Part shown: positions 50,454 through 58,526 of the stretch, in pieces
How the letters are laid out: the number at the start of each line of letters is the position of its first letter
How positions within the stretch are numbered: position 1 is the stretch's first letter
Source: Deltaproteobacteria bacterium RIFCSPHIGHO2_02_FULL_40_28
GTDB lineage: Bacteria > UBA10199 > 2-12-FULL-40-28
Reading direction: 5' to 3'
DNA: 64,000 bases
NCBI GenBank assembly: GCA_001798135.1
Contig: MGRJ01000015.1
Span: 207,451 to 271,450 of the forward strand
The notes under the pieces: model-generated
The model's input: the letters and a program-made list of their open reading frames with translations, nothing else
The model's database searches: none
Told to the model about the DNA's origin: nothing
Position numbers and translations under genes: made by a program

Positions 50454-52250
50454 TTATTCTTGGTAGAACTGATCAATTAAATTTTTATATTTTTCTGAGG
50501 TAAATTTTCTTTTTACCTTTAACGTGGGAGTTAATTCTCCAGTTTCTATGGAAAAATCATTTTCAAGAATGGCAAATTTTTTAATCGTTTCATATTTTGC
50601 CAATTGTTTATTTTTTTCTTCAATACGCCCTTTGATTAATAGATATACTTTTTCATTTTTCACAAGGTCGGAATAATTTTGAAAAGAAATATGATGAGCC
50701 TGTGCATAATGCAGCAGTTGATCTTTATTTAAAGTAACCAAAGCTGAAAGAAATTTTCTTTTATCTCCATGCACCATCACTTGTGAAATCATGGGATCAG
50801 TTTTAATCAGGCTTTCAATATTTTGGGGAGCTACATTTTTACCCGCTGCTGTTACAATAATATCTTTTTTACGATCTGTAATTTTTAAAAAACCATCATT
50901 ATCAAACTCCCCAATATCTCCTGTATGAAACCATCCATCAGACGTAAGAGCGCTTTTTGTATCTTCAGGCAGTTGATAATACCCCTTAAAAACCACCGGT
51001 CCCTTGGCTAAAATTTCACCATCCGATGCAATCTTAATTTCTACTCCAGGAAGCATTTTACCTACCGTGCCTATCTTTAGTTCTTTTTTTGTATTTACAG
51101 TAATGGCAGCCGTGGTTTCTGTTAATCCATAGCCCTCAAGAATGGTAAAGCCTGCGGCTTGGAAAAAATCTCCAATGTCTTTAGCAAAGGGAGCGCCTCC
51201 GGAAATAAAATAATCAATTCTTCCTCCCATTCGTTTGTGTAACTTGGAAAAAACCAAACGATATGCCAGAATCCAAGCTAACATGAGAGAAAGGGGAATG
51301 GATTTTTTTTGAAGTTTTAATTCTGCTCTTTTACTTCCTACTTTCACAGCCCAATTAAACATGGCTTTCTTAAAACGAGACCCACCTTCCAAGCCATTCA
51401 TAACACGTGTATGAATTTTTTCAAAAATGCGGGGAACAGAAGCCATCAGATGAGGTTTTACCTCTGAAATATTATCCATCAGTTTATCAATACTTTCGGC
51501 ATAGCATTGCACAAAACCTAATTCCATCTGAGCAAATTGAACTACCCGTGCCAAGATATGGGCCAAAGGTAAAAAAAGAAGGTTTTCGATATAACTAGGA
51601 AAATCCAACATGGTTTTAAGGCCATTAATTTCTGCCAAAAAATTTCCATGAGTAAGAATAGCTCCCTTAGGTGGGCCTGTAGTACCAGAAGTGTAAACAA
51701 AAGAGGCATCCGAATTTTTGTTAAGAGTTTTAAGATGAGTTTTAAAAATAGACTCGCCTCCCCCGCTCCCTAAAAGAAAAACCTGAGAAAGAGCGTAAAC
51801 TCCTTCTTGGTTTAAAAAGGCCCCGGCTTCACTTTCTGTAAAAATAATCATTTGTGAAAGTTCGGGAAGATTTTTTAAGTGAGATTTTATTTTTTCTAAT
51901 TGAAGGGCGTTTTGAACAAAAACAATTTTAGCACCTGAGTTTTGAAGGATATAAGCAACTCCATCTGCTGTTGTGGATTCGTAAATGGGAACCGTAATGG
52001 CGGCACAACCCAAAATAGCTAAATCAGCTAAAGTCCATTCATAGCAAGTATGGGAAAAAATACCCACTCGATCTCCGGGCTTAATGCCAAGCTTGGCTAA
52101 GCCACCAACCAGATCAAGCACTTTGGAATAAACCTCATTCCAATTGAGTGAAACCCATTTGTTTCCTTCTTTAAAACGAAGACAAGGAGCCTTTCCGCGA
52201 AGACGGCAGGAGTTCTCAAAATTCTGAAGTAAATTAGAAGGGTTTTCCAT
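50454..52250 (-). CDS. Long-chain acyl-CoA synthetase (AMP-forming)
   Basis: Activates fatty acids through an acyl-adenylate. It is 598 residues long, of the FAA1/FadD15-like class. The P-loop is FVYTSGTTGPPKGAILTHGN. Further motifs are FFISGGAPFAKDIGDFFQAAG, LEGYGLTETTAAIT, the hinge and ATP-binding DGWFHTGDIGEFDNDGFLKITDRKKDIIVTAAGKNVAPQ, and the C-terminal ELTPTLKVKRKF with its catalytic Lys. It fits with the downstream SCP2, MeaB and aldehyde dehydrogenase genes as a lipid or acyl cluster. Confidence 0.94.
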   Translation of the reverse strand: MENPSNLLQNFENSCRLRGKAPCLRFKEGNKWVSLNWNEVYSKVLDLVGGLAKLGIKPGDRVGIFSHTCYEWTLADLAILGCAAITVPIYESTTADGVAYILQNSGAKIVFVQNALQLEKIKSHLKNLPELSQMIIFTESEAGAFLNQEGVYALSQVFLLGSGGGESIFKTHLKTLNKNSDASFVYTSGTTGPPKGAILTHGNFLAEINGLKTMLDFPSYIENLLFLPLAHILARVVQFAQMELGFVQCYAESIDKLMDNISEVKPHLMASVPRIFEKIHTRVMNGLEGGSRFKKAMFNWAVKVGSKRAELKLQKKSIPLSLMLAWILAYRLVFSKLHKRMGGRIDYFISGGAPFAKDIGDFFQAAGFTILEGYGLTETTAAITVNTKKELKIGTVGKMLPGVEIKIASDGEILAKGPVVFKGYYQLPEDTKSALTSDGWFHTGDIGEFDNDGFLKITDRKKDIIVTAAGKNVAPQNIESLIKTDPMISQVMVHGDKRKFLSALVTLNKDQLLHYAQAHHISFQNYSDLVKNEKVYLLIKGRIEEKNKQLAKYETIKKFAILENDFSIETGELTPTLKVKRKFTSEKYKNLIDQFYQE

Positions 52251-52280
52251 AGGAAACCCCTTGAAATAATCAAATTGTTT

Positions 52281-53984
52281 TTAAATGTCTAGGGAATTTC
52301 GGCTGCGCCGCATCCACACCACACTCATCAATCCTACCAATACAACAAGTATGCCAGGAATATGGGCAGGTGAGCGTGAATTCATAGAGCACCCACCACC
52401 ATCATTGTCACCTTCTTCGGCTGCAATATCGGCGATAATTTCATCTACAAGGCTATCGCAATCGTTATCGACAAAATCGGTAATGTCTTCTTCGGCACCA
52501 GGATAAATGCTACTCGCTGTATCATCGCAATCACCATCATTTTCGGTATAGCCATCTCCATCGTTATCGGTATCGGGTGAGGCAGAGCAATCCGAATCGG
52601 CATCATCAGCTGAAGAATCGCAATCTTCATCAACCCCGGCATCATCACACACTTCGGCTATGCCAGGAGATCTGGCAGCATTGGCATCGTCGCAATCACC
52701 TTCGGCTTCTGAATAACCATCGCCATCATCATCAACGTCCGTGGTATCTGAACACTCGGCATCTTCTGAACCTGCGCTTCCATCACAATCGTAATCAGGT
52801 GTACCCTCTACACAGGCTTCCTCTGCATCTGGATGGTAAAGAGCATCGGCATCATCGCAATCTCCAATGGTTGATCCATCAGAGCAGCTAACGGTGCTTT
52901 CGCAATAACCATCACCATCATCGTCAGTTTGGGATTGGGCACTTGGCGTACATTCATCGCCATCGGCTTCACTTTCGTCTACTCCATCGCAATCTTGGTC
53001 TATTTCGTCATCACAAATTTCCTCGGCTCCTGGGTTTTGAGTAGCATCCCCATCACAACTGCTGTCTTCAGTTTCACCCGCATACCCTGTAGGTTGGCTG
53101 CAAGCTTGGGTATTAGTGGCTTCATCATCAACACCATAGCCATCACCATCGCTATCGGCATACCAGGTTGTTTGATCATCCACATCAGAATCGTCATCAT
53201 CAATTAAGCCATCACAATCGTTATCAACTTCATCGCACCATTCTGTGGCATCAGGATGAATAGCAGCATTAGTATCATCACAATCTTCATCGCTGTTATA
53301 ACCATCTTCATCACCATCAACAAATCCAGCTTCTACTGTTACATCACCACCATCCACTAAGCAGTTGGTTTCTGTGGTTTGATAATCGGGATGAAACATC
53401 ACATTGTAGGATACGGCATTAGTTTGAATGGTGATATGACGCACTACAATCTCTACGGCTCCATCACATTTTAAAGGAGAAACACCTGAACTAAAATTTG
53501 TTTTACCATTAATGGTAATTGCACCGTAGTCGCGTCCTTCGCTAATAGAAGTGTAATAATCAGTTGAACTATCGTACTCAAAATAAGCGCTGCTATCGGT
53601 AACAACTTCTGGAGCCCAGTTTCCAAGGGCCAGATTATCGGAAGAATTAGTGAAGGTTAAGGGATTGTCTTTCTTTTCATCAGAACCAAGAGTAATTTTA
53701 TTAACATCGTTTTCCCAACCCCATTCGGCGGTGGCAAATACAATCACTTGAGCAAAATAATCGGAGTCATCGTTGGCTTCACCATCTTTAGAAGGAGGCT
53801 CGCAGGCATCATCGTCCCCTGCTTTATTGAAAACTGTTTCTACGATAAAACGAAGGCTAGCATCATCGGTTGAAGAATCGTTTCCGTCAGTTACCATGCA
53901 GTAACCAGCAAAGGCGGGCTTAGTGGCCAAAAAACTCAAAACCACTAATAAAATACCAAATAAGCCACGAAAAATATTTTTCAT
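52281..53984 (-). CDS. Secreted MopE-like acidic repeat protein (paralog 1)
   Basis: A 567-residue exported protein. The signal peptide ends KPAFA-GYC. Residues about 25-220 form a domain shared with the neighbour at 54244-55989 (CMVTDGNDS, SLRFIVE, FATAEWGWENDVN), which resembles the start of CSLREA-type beta-helix proteins. Then about five MopE-type repeats (DGDGY...DCDD...P-A-E-CD...DNDCDG), rich in Asp and Cys and likely to bind divalent metal. The end (GGGCSMNSRS, hydrophobic helix, RRSR) looks like a MYXO-CTERM-type sorting tail. A perfect GCCGATAA promoter lies 69 bp upstream. Confidence 0.85.
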   Translation of the reverse strand: MKNIFRGLFGILLVVLSFLATKPAFAGYCMVTDGNDSSTDDASLRFIVETVFNKAGDDDACEPPSKDGEANDDSDYFAQVIVFATAEWGWENDVNKITLGSDEKKDNPLTFTNSSDNLALGNWAPEVVTDSSAYFEYDSSTDYYTSISEGRDYGAITINGKTNFSSGVSPLKCDGAVEIVVRHITIQTNAVSYNVMFHPDYQTTETNCLVDGGDVTVEAGFVDGDEDGYNSDEDCDDTNAAIHPDATEWCDEVDNDCDGLIDDDDSDVDDQTTWYADSDGDGYGVDDEATNTQACSQPTGYAGETEDSSCDGDATQNPGAEEICDDEIDQDCDGVDESEADGDECTPSAQSQTDDDGDGYCESTVSCSDGSTIGDCDDADALYHPDAEEACVEGTPDYDCDGSAGSEDAECSDTTDVDDDGDGYSEAEGDCDDANAARSPGIAEVCDDAGVDEDCDSSADDADSDCSASPDTDNDGDGYTENDGDCDDTASSIYPGAEEDITDFVDNDCDSLVDEIIADIAAEEGDNDGGGCSMNSRSPAHIPGILVVLVGLMSVVWMRRSRNSLDI

Positions 53985-54052
53985 AAACTGATACCTCTTC
54001 CCAATGGGGCAGTGCGTTACAGGACAATAGGCGCACCTTTCTTCTCTATGAG

Positions 54053-54079
54053 TTATCGGCTTTATTTTGAAAAAGTTGT
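54053..54079 (-). promoter_or_regulatory. Sigma-28-type promoter of MopE-like paralog 1
   Basis: ACAACTTT (54079-54072), an 11-bp spacer and GCCGATAA (54060-54053) on the minus strand. The -10 equals the FliA consensus at all 8 bases; the -35 matches TAAAGTTT at 5 of 8. The spacer is the canonical length. Confidence 0.72.
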
Positions 54080-54100
54080 GTGAAGAATGGGTGACCTAGT

Positions 54101-54248
54101 AGTAAAAAAACGGGTGGCGTGAGGGATACCTTTAATTTTTTGATTCCGAGGACTGTCTGACGAGCCCCAAGAGAAATCGAGGGGCGAGGAGTTCCGCAGG
54201 AACAAAAAATTAAAGGTATCCCTCAATGACAGGACCCGTTTTTTTACT
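54101..54248. repeat. 148-bp palindromic element between the MopE-like genes
   Basis: Outer perfect arms of 15 bp (AGTAAAAAAACGGGT, 54101-54115, against 54234-54248) enclose inner perfect arms of 22 bp (54121-54142 against 54203-54224). The loop carries GCCCC/GGGGC and GTTCCGCAGGAAC hairpins. The right arm covers the stop codon of paralog 2, so the element can fold at the 3' end of that mRNA and may act as its terminator. Confidence 0.8.
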
Positions 54249-55989
54249 TTACTGTATTTCTTCGAATGAGAGCTGGTACCATCAAAGCCATGAGAACTAA
54301 GAGTACGATAATGGGGTTAGCTTGATGAGTATTGGAACCAAGTTGGCATCCGCCTGCTCCACCTTCTAGGAAGTTAGTGCTTTCGATTTCATCTGGGGGT
54401 GTTGCTGATCCTGCACACGTAATGGTATCGTCACCATCAACTAAACCATCGCAGTTATCATCTACACCATTTTCGCACAGTTCACTTGCACCAGGATTGG
54501 TAGAGGCAACACCATCATCACAATCCCCACTATTATCAACATAACCATCGGGGGCACTGCAAGCATCGGCAGAAACGCTGGGATCACCATAGCCATCACC
54601 GTCAGCATCGGCATATACAGTTCCCATATCATCGGCTGTACCATTGCAATCGTTATCGATGCCATCACACACTTCCGAAGAAGCTGTGGTTAAGCCTGAA
54701 TCGTTGTCGTTACAATCGGGGGTTTCACTGGTGGTACAACCATAATAGCCATCACCATCGGCATCCACATCATCCACAATATCGTTACAATCGTTATCCA
54801 CGCCATCACATACTTCGGTAGCAGCTGGGTTAATGCTGGCATTACTATCATCGCAATCACCAGCTTCTGCAGTCTCCTCTTCACAATCAGAGTAATAACC
54901 GTCACCATCGGCATCCAGATCATCAATCACGTCGTTACAATCGTTATCTTTGCCATCACAAACTTCGGTGGCACCTGGATAAACGGTGGCATCGTTATCA
55001 TCACAATCATCACCACTCAAAGAACCATCACCATCGTTATCGGTATTAGGATCATCTTGGCAGGCATCATCGTATTCGTCTGTCATTCCATTGCAATCGT
55101 TATCATAGCCATCATCACACACTTCGGTATTGTTTTGATTGGCATCGCCTTCGTTACAATCGTCTTCGCATACATTACCATCACCATCGGTGTCTAAATC
55201 TTCGGCCTCATCAATTTGTCCGTCGCAATCGTTATCTTTATCATCGCAAATTTCAGTGGCACCTGGATAAATAGTAGCATCATTATCGTTACAATCTTCA
55301 TCATCGGGGCTTCCATCGTCATCGCTATCTTCTTGTCTTCCTGCATCAACATCCACATCCCCATAACGACGAAGACAGGCTGTTAAAGTATTTCCAGCAT
55401 TGAAAAGATCATGATCAAAAATTCCATTGGTAATAATGGTTACATGGCGAAAGGCAGCAACAACAGCTCCACTATTTTCGCATTGAAGGGGCATGGTGCC
55501 AGAAGCAATTTGACTAAAATCAAGAACTACTTTGCCATAATCGCGGCCATTGATGATGGAATTATAATAATCAGATCCTTCGTCATAATTAAAATCAGAA
55601 TAATAACCGGCCACATCGCTATCCACTACATCAGGAGCCCAGTTACCAATCACCACTCCATCTTTTGTATTTTTAAATTTTAAAGGAGAGGTAAAAACAA
55701 TGGTGTTAACATCATTTTCCCAGCCCCATTCGCGGGTGGCAAATACAACCACTTGTTCAAAATAATCTCCATCATCATTGTTGTTTCCTTCAACACTGGG
55801 AGGTACGCAGTTGGCATCTTCACCCAGCACATTGTAAGAGCCTTCGATAATTCCTCTTAAAGTTGCATTATTAGATCCTGATTCGCCTTCGCCAGTTACC
55901 ATGCAATAACCAGCATAGGCTTTGTTGATAGTGATTCCTAAAGATAGAACCAAGATTAAAACCAAAATAATTTTATTAAGGGCTCTCAT
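54244..55989 (-). CDS. Secreted MopE-like acidic repeat protein (paralog 2)
   Basis: A 581-residue tandem paralog of 52281-53984. The signal peptide ends KAYA-GYC. The N-domain has the same anchors (CMVTGEGES, LRGIIEGSYN, FATREWGWENDVN, GNWAPDVV). About six MopE-type repeats follow (DADGDGYY, DCDDSNASINPAATEVCDG, DNDCND). The tail GGAGGCQLGSN, a hydrophobic helix and LIRRN again resembles a MYXO-CTERM sorting signal. AGGAGATACTG precedes ATG 55989. A GCCGATAA promoter lies 50 bp upstream and a palindromic element covers the stop. Metal binding and surface display are inferred. Confidence 0.85.
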   Translation of the reverse strand: MRALNKIILVLILVLSLGITINKAYAGYCMVTGEGESGSNNATLRGIIEGSYNVLGEDANCVPPSVEGNNNDDGDYFEQVVVFATREWGWENDVNTIVFTSPLKFKNTKDGVVIGNWAPDVVDSDVAGYYSDFNYDEGSDYYNSIINGRDYGKVVLDFSQIASGTMPLQCENSGAVVAAFRHVTIITNGIFDHDLFNAGNTLTACLRRYGDVDVDAGRQEDSDDDGSPDDEDCNDNDATIYPGATEICDDKDNDCDGQIDEAEDLDTDGDGNVCEDDCNEGDANQNNTEVCDDGYDNDCNGMTDEYDDACQDDPNTDNDGDGSLSGDDCDDNDATVYPGATEVCDGKDNDCNDVIDDLDADGDGYYSDCEEETAEAGDCDDSNASINPAATEVCDGVDNDCNDIVDDVDADGDGYYGCTTSETPDCNDNDSGLTTASSEVCDGIDNDCNGTADDMGTVYADADGDGYGDPSVSADACSAPDGYVDNSGDCDDGVASTNPGASELCENGVDDNCDGLVDGDDTITCAGSATPPDEIESTNFLEGGAGGCQLGSNTHQANPIIVLLVLMALMVPALIRRNTVK

Positions 55990-56038
55990 CAGTATCTCCT
56001 GGTGGGCTGAAAAGAATACACCCACCCTCTCCCTCCAT

Positions 56039-56065
56039 TTATCGGCAAAATCAAGGGAAGGTTGC
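56039..56065 (-). promoter_or_regulatory. Sigma-28-type promoter of MopE-like paralog 2
   Basis: GCAACCTT (56065-56058), an 11-bp spacer and GCCGATAA (56046-56039) on the minus strand: perfect FliA -10 and the same CAAC-type -35 seen at the other two sites. Confidence 0.72.
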
Positions 56066-56101
56066 TAAATTATTAAAGGACCCCCCTTTAATGAAAATCA
56101 C

Positions 56102-56130
56102 GTGACAAATGAAGGGGTACAAGATAATTT
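56102..56130 (+). promoter_or_regulatory. Candidate promoter of mntA-hepT, giving a leaderless mRNA
   Basis: GTGACA (56102-56107), a 17-bp spacer and TAATTT (56125-56130). The ATG at 56138 is 7 bases past the -10, at or next to the expected transcription start. No Shine-Dalgarno site is present at a usable distance. Confidence 0.5.
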
Positions 56131-56132
56131 TT

Positions 56133-56152
56133 AAAAAATGTACCTGGCACCT
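56133..56152 (+). repeat. Dispersed GTACCTGGCAC repeat, copy A
   Basis: AAAAAATGTACCTGGCACCT. The same block recurs at 57411-57430 and 60214-60233, with a GTGCCTGGCAC variant at 63116-63126. The core is an imperfect palindrome. This copy supplies the ATG and first residues (MYLAP) of mntA. Confidence 0.8.
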
Positions 56153-56446
56153 CTTAGTACTTTTGGTCTTCAAAAAACTTTATTAAAACAACTACTTGAT
56201 CATATTGTTGTTTTAGCCAAGCCCAAGCGCATTATCCTCTATGGTTCCAGAGCTAGGGGGGATTATAGTCCCACTTCCGATATTGATTTAGCTATTGAAG
56301 GGGGTAAAAATTGGCCAAAACTGAAAGCTTATTTCGAGGAACAGGGCTTGACCCTACTTCCTATTGATTTAGTGTGCCTGGAAGAAGCAGAAATGGCCTT
56401 AAAAGAACGTATTTTAAAAGAAGGGTGTGTGCTTTATGAAAAGTGA
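56138..56446 (+). CDS. mntA: MntA-type minimal nucleotidyltransferase (antitoxin)
   Basis: A 102-residue nucleotidyltransferase with the exact GSx10DxD motif (YGSRARGDYSPTSDIDLAI). In MntA/HepT modules this enzyme AMPylates the HEPN toxin and so neutralises it. The hepT partner overlaps by 11 bases. The first residues (MYLAP) come from a dispersed repeat that happens to provide the ATG, so the true N-terminus is uncertain. Confidence 0.85.
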   Translation: MYLAPLSTFGLQKTLLKQLLDHIVVLAKPKRIILYGSRARGDYSPTSDIDLAIEGGKNWPKLKAYFEEQGLTLLPIDLVCLEEAEMALKERILKEGCVLYEK

Positions 56447-56825
56447 AAAACTTGCTTTTAGTGTACAAAAATTGCAGAAAGCCATCCAAAGATTGCAAGA
56501 GGCCCTTGCACAGGGTTCTGAAAATGTTTTGTTAATTGATGGTTGCATCCAACGTTTTGAGTTTGTTTTTGAACAGTGTTGGAAAACCTTGCAGAAAGCA
56601 CTTGAAACGGAAGGAATCAGAACAGGAACACCAAGGGAAACCCTTCAAAAAGCTTTTCAAGCAGGATGGATTGGTGATGAAAATTTGTGGCTTCAAATGC
56701 TCCAAGACCGCAACGATACCTCCCATACCTACAACGAAGACATCGCCCAAAAAATTTATGGCCATATCCCTTCTTATTTGCCCATTCTAGAAAAATGCCT
56801 GAAAAAGTTGCTTGAGGAAAAATAA
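56436..56825 (+). CDS. hepT: HepT-like HEPN protein (HI0074/nucleotidyltransferase-substrate family)
   Basis: A 129-residue helical HEPN-fold protein, the probable RNase toxin paired with MntA. The signature R-x4-H motif is in QDRNDTSHTYNE at about residues 85-96, with Tyr after the His as the modification target in related systems. FEFVFEQCWKTLQKALE is typical of the HI0074 branch. ATG 56436 is preferred over GTG 56427, which sits too close to AAGGG. Confidence 0.87.
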   Translation: MKSEKLAFSVQKLQKAIQRLQEALAQGSENVLLIDGCIQRFEFVFEQCWKTLQKALETEGIRTGTPRETLQKAFQAGWIGDENLWLQMLQDRNDTSHTYNEDIAQKIYGHIPSYLPILEKCLKKLLEEK

Positions 56826-56841
56826 ACTATACCCAAAAAGT

Positions 56842-57096
56842 TTATCGGTAAATTTCTCTGCGGTGCCCCACACGGTAAACCCTAACAAGGTATTCTTGAT
56901 CATGAATGGTATATAAAATTCGATAATTTCCTTTACGAATTCGATATCCTTCTTTACCTGTTAACTTTTTGGAGGCTGGGGGGCGGGGATTAAATACCAA
57001 GTTATCAAAAACAGGCCCTATTTTTGATTGAATTTCTTTAGGGAGATCTAAAAATTCTTTTTGAGCACGAGTTTCCAAAAGAACCTGATAATTCAT
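56842..57096 (-). CDS. RelE/ParE-family toxin
   Basis: An 84-residue toxin-like protein: YQVLLETRAQKEFLDLPKEIQSKI, LTGKEGYRIRKGNYRILYTI and VRVYRVGHRREIYR match the RelE fold with its basic catalytic C-terminus. RelE-type members cut mRNA in the ribosome. It lies 5 bases after its antitoxin gene. It is convergent with hepT. Confidence 0.92.
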   Translation of the reverse strand: MNYQVLLETRAQKEFLDLPKEIQSKIGPVFDNLVFNPRPPASKKLTGKEGYRIRKGNYRILYTIHDQEYLVRVYRVGHRREIYR

Positions 57097-57101
57097 AAGA
57101 A

Positions 57102-57323
57102 TTAAACTTTTAAGTCTTTCTTAATGGATTGCCAATCATGAAAGCCAGTTGATTCAGAAATAGCTTCTTGAAGGTCATGTTGATCTAATAAATCTTCTAA
57201 TTTTTCGCGCAGAGCTGTTTCAATCACGAAATTTTTACGAAGCCCCAATTGTTTACAAACTTTATCCAGGGTTTTTTTAAGATTAACGGGCAATTTGGTT
57301 GCAAACACTTCTGTTTTAATCAT
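57102..57323 (-). CDS. Ribbon-helix-helix antitoxin
   Basis: A 73-residue protein whose N-terminal half (VFATKLPVNLKKTLDKVCKQLGLRKNFVIETALREKLED) is a typical RHH/CopG DNA-binding fold; the acidic C-terminal part should bind the RelE toxin. GAAGGAAAATT precedes the ATG. Immediately upstream lie six 10-bp direct repeats (57332-57391), a likely autoregulatory operator. Confidence 0.87.
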   Translation of the reverse strand: MIKTEVFATKLPVNLKKTLDKVCKQLGLRKNFVIETALREKLEDLLDQHDLQEAISESTGFHDWQSIKKDLKV

Positions 57324-57331
57324 AATTTTCC

Positions 57332-57391
57332 TTCATCTATTTTTATCTTACTTAATCTTACCCAATCTTTTTTAATCTTACCTAATCACAA
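57332..57391 (-). promoter_or_regulatory. Six 10-bp direct repeats: operator of the RHH/RelE module
   Basis: On the minus strand the consensus GTAAGATTAA repeats every 10 bp (units include GTAAGATTAA twice, GTAAGATAAA, AAAAGATTGG, AATAGATGAA and TTGTGATTAG). The GAT core is kept in all six units. The array ends 9 bases before the antitoxin ATG. Confidence 0.7.
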
Positions 57392-57410
57392 CAATAAAAG
57401 CAATACCCTT

Positions 57411-57430
57411 AAAAATGTACCTGGCACCAT
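57411..57430 (+). repeat. Dispersed GTACCTGGCAC repeat, copy B
   Basis: AAAAATGTACCTGGCACCAT, sharing 18 bases with copies A and C; located upstream of the RHH operator. The rest of 57431-57530 shows no gene. Confidence 0.78.
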
Positions 57431-57530
57431 GAGTCATGAGTCTGCTCAATTGCTAGTTTTTGAATAGGTTTGGGTAAGTTTTTAAAGGATTTAATAAAAT
57501 GGGAAGTATAATGAACAATCATGAAAAAAA

Positions 57531-57815
57531 TCAGTCAAGAAGGCGTTTCATTGATTTGGCTTTTATTGTTTTACCCTGATTGAATTCATCATTTCCTTTG
57601 GTAACAATTTGTAAGACTTCCTCAAATTCATGATTTTTTTCTTCTTCTAACTGGCGTAGTTCTTGATAGCGCTGCAAACTCATCAGGACTGCCTGTGGTT
57701 TATTGTGAGAAACCAAAATCCCCTCTCTTTTTTGTTCCTTAATTTTTTTTAGATAAGACGATGCTCTTTTTTGAAAATCACCAATGCCAATCATATTGGG
57801 TATATATTTTTCCAT
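57531..57815 (-). CDS. Phd/YefM-family antitoxin, no partner toxin
   Basis: A 94-residue protein with the Phd/YefM N-terminus (IGIGDFQKRASSYLKKIKEQKREGILVSHNKPQAVLMSLQRYQELRQLEEE spans about 10-60), a DNA-binding dimer fold. The C-terminal part is where toxin would bind. No toxin ORF lies on either side: downstream is a repeat, upstream the divergent vapBC. It is probably an orphan after toxin loss. TAAATTAT/ATAATTTA arms (57815-57844) at its start may be an operator. Confidence 0.82.
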   Translation of the reverse strand: MEKYIPNMIGIGDFQKRASSYLKKIKEQKREGILVSHNKPQAVLMSLQRYQELRQLEEEKNHEFEEVLQIVTKGNDEFNQGKTIKAKSMKRLLD

Positions 57816-57901
57816 AAATTATCAGTTAATTATTAAATAATTTACCTATTTTTGTCAAGAAAAAACCAGGCACGAGGCCTGCCCTACACCATATTCTAGT
57901 A

Positions 57902-57930
57902 TTGACTTATGGTATCAATGCTGGTATTTT
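57902..57930 (+). promoter_or_regulatory. vapBC-1 promoter, predicted leaderless
   Basis: TTGACT (57902-57907), a 17-bp spacer and TATTTT (57925-57930). ATG at 57937 is 6 bases past the -10, so the mRNA should begin at or beside the start codon. ATTGA-N9-TCAAT and a TGGTAT direct repeat overlap the promoter and could be the VapB operator. Confidence 0.62.
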
Positions 57931-57936
57931 AAAGCC

Positions 57937-58143
57937 ATGGAAGCTGCTAAAAAAATTACCATTCAAATCTCGGAAGATCTTCTCCACAAGGCACAGCAAG
58001 TTACAGGCCGGGGCATTACCCCTACTATTAGGCAGGGGCTTGAATTGATTGCCGCAAGCCTTGCCTATGAAAAACTTCGAAGCTTAAGAGGAAAAGTAAA
58101 ATTCTCTCTCGATCTCCAAAAATTACGGGAAGACAATAAATGA
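57937..58143 (+). CDS. VapB-type antitoxin 1
   Basis: A 68-residue antitoxin with an RHH-like N-terminal region (KKITIQISEDLLHKAQQVTG, PTIRQGLELIAAS) and a C-terminal tail (SLRGKVKFSLDLQKLRED) of the kind that inserts into the PIN active site. Its TGA overlaps the vapC ATG as ATGA. No Shine-Dalgarno site is visible; the promoter position predicts leaderless translation. Confidence 0.85.
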   Translation: MEAAKKITIQISEDLLHKAQQVTGRGITPTIRQGLELIAASLAYEKLRSLRGKVKFSLDLQKLREDNK

Positions 58144-58517
58144 TTGCGGTTGATACAAGTTCTTTTGTTGCTTACCTTGATGGCGAAAAACGTCCCGACA
58201 CAGATGCTGTGGAAATGGCTCTTCAGCAAAAATTGGTTGTTTTTCCACCTGTTGTTCTTACCGAACTTTTAAGCGATCCAAAACTTCCTCTCAGCATCAA
58301 AAAAACCTTTCAGGAAATCCCCATCCTTCCTACACTAGAGGGCTATTGGGAAAGAGCGGGTTTACTCCGATCAAAAATTTTATCTCACGGATGTAAAGCG
58401 AGACTAGCTGATACCTTAATTACCCAAAGCTGTTTGGATCATGACATTCCCCTCATCGCCCACGATTCTGATTTTAGACACTTTGTCCAGTTTGCAAGCC
58501 TTAAAAGGTTGGTTTAA
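58140..58517 (+). CDS. VapC-type PIN-domain toxin 1
   Basis: A 125-residue PIN ribonuclease: first Asp in MIAVDTSSFVAYLDGE, Glu in VVLTELLSDP, and the C-terminal acidic cluster in RLADTLITQSCLDHDIPLIAHDSDF. PIN toxins cleave structured RNAs such as initiator tRNA. It is coupled to vapB by a 4-base overlap and is complete, so activity is likely. Confidence 0.9.
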   Translation: MIAVDTSSFVAYLDGEKRPDTDAVEMALQQKLVVFPPVVLTELLSDPKLPLSIKKTFQEIPILPTLEGYWERAGLLRSKILSHGCKARLADTLITQSCLDHDIPLIAHDSDFRHFVQFASLKRLV

Positions 58518-58526
58518 GGATACCCC

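Noticed and set aside
52300-55300. Periodic repeats that could suggest a CRISPR array or minisatellite
   Set aside because: The repeats vary in length and sequence, stay in one reading frame and translate to MopE-type motifs, so they are protein repeats.
52285-55683. Plus-strand ORFs antisense to the MopE-like genes (for example 52577-52891)
   Set aside because: They are His/Ile-rich shadows produced by the Asp-rich repeat codons on the other strand.
57815-57844. TAAATTAT/ATAATTTA inverted repeat at the orphan Phd start as a firm operator
   Set aside because: The stretch is almost pure A/T, so an 8-bp arm is not significant on its own; it is mentioned only as a possibility.
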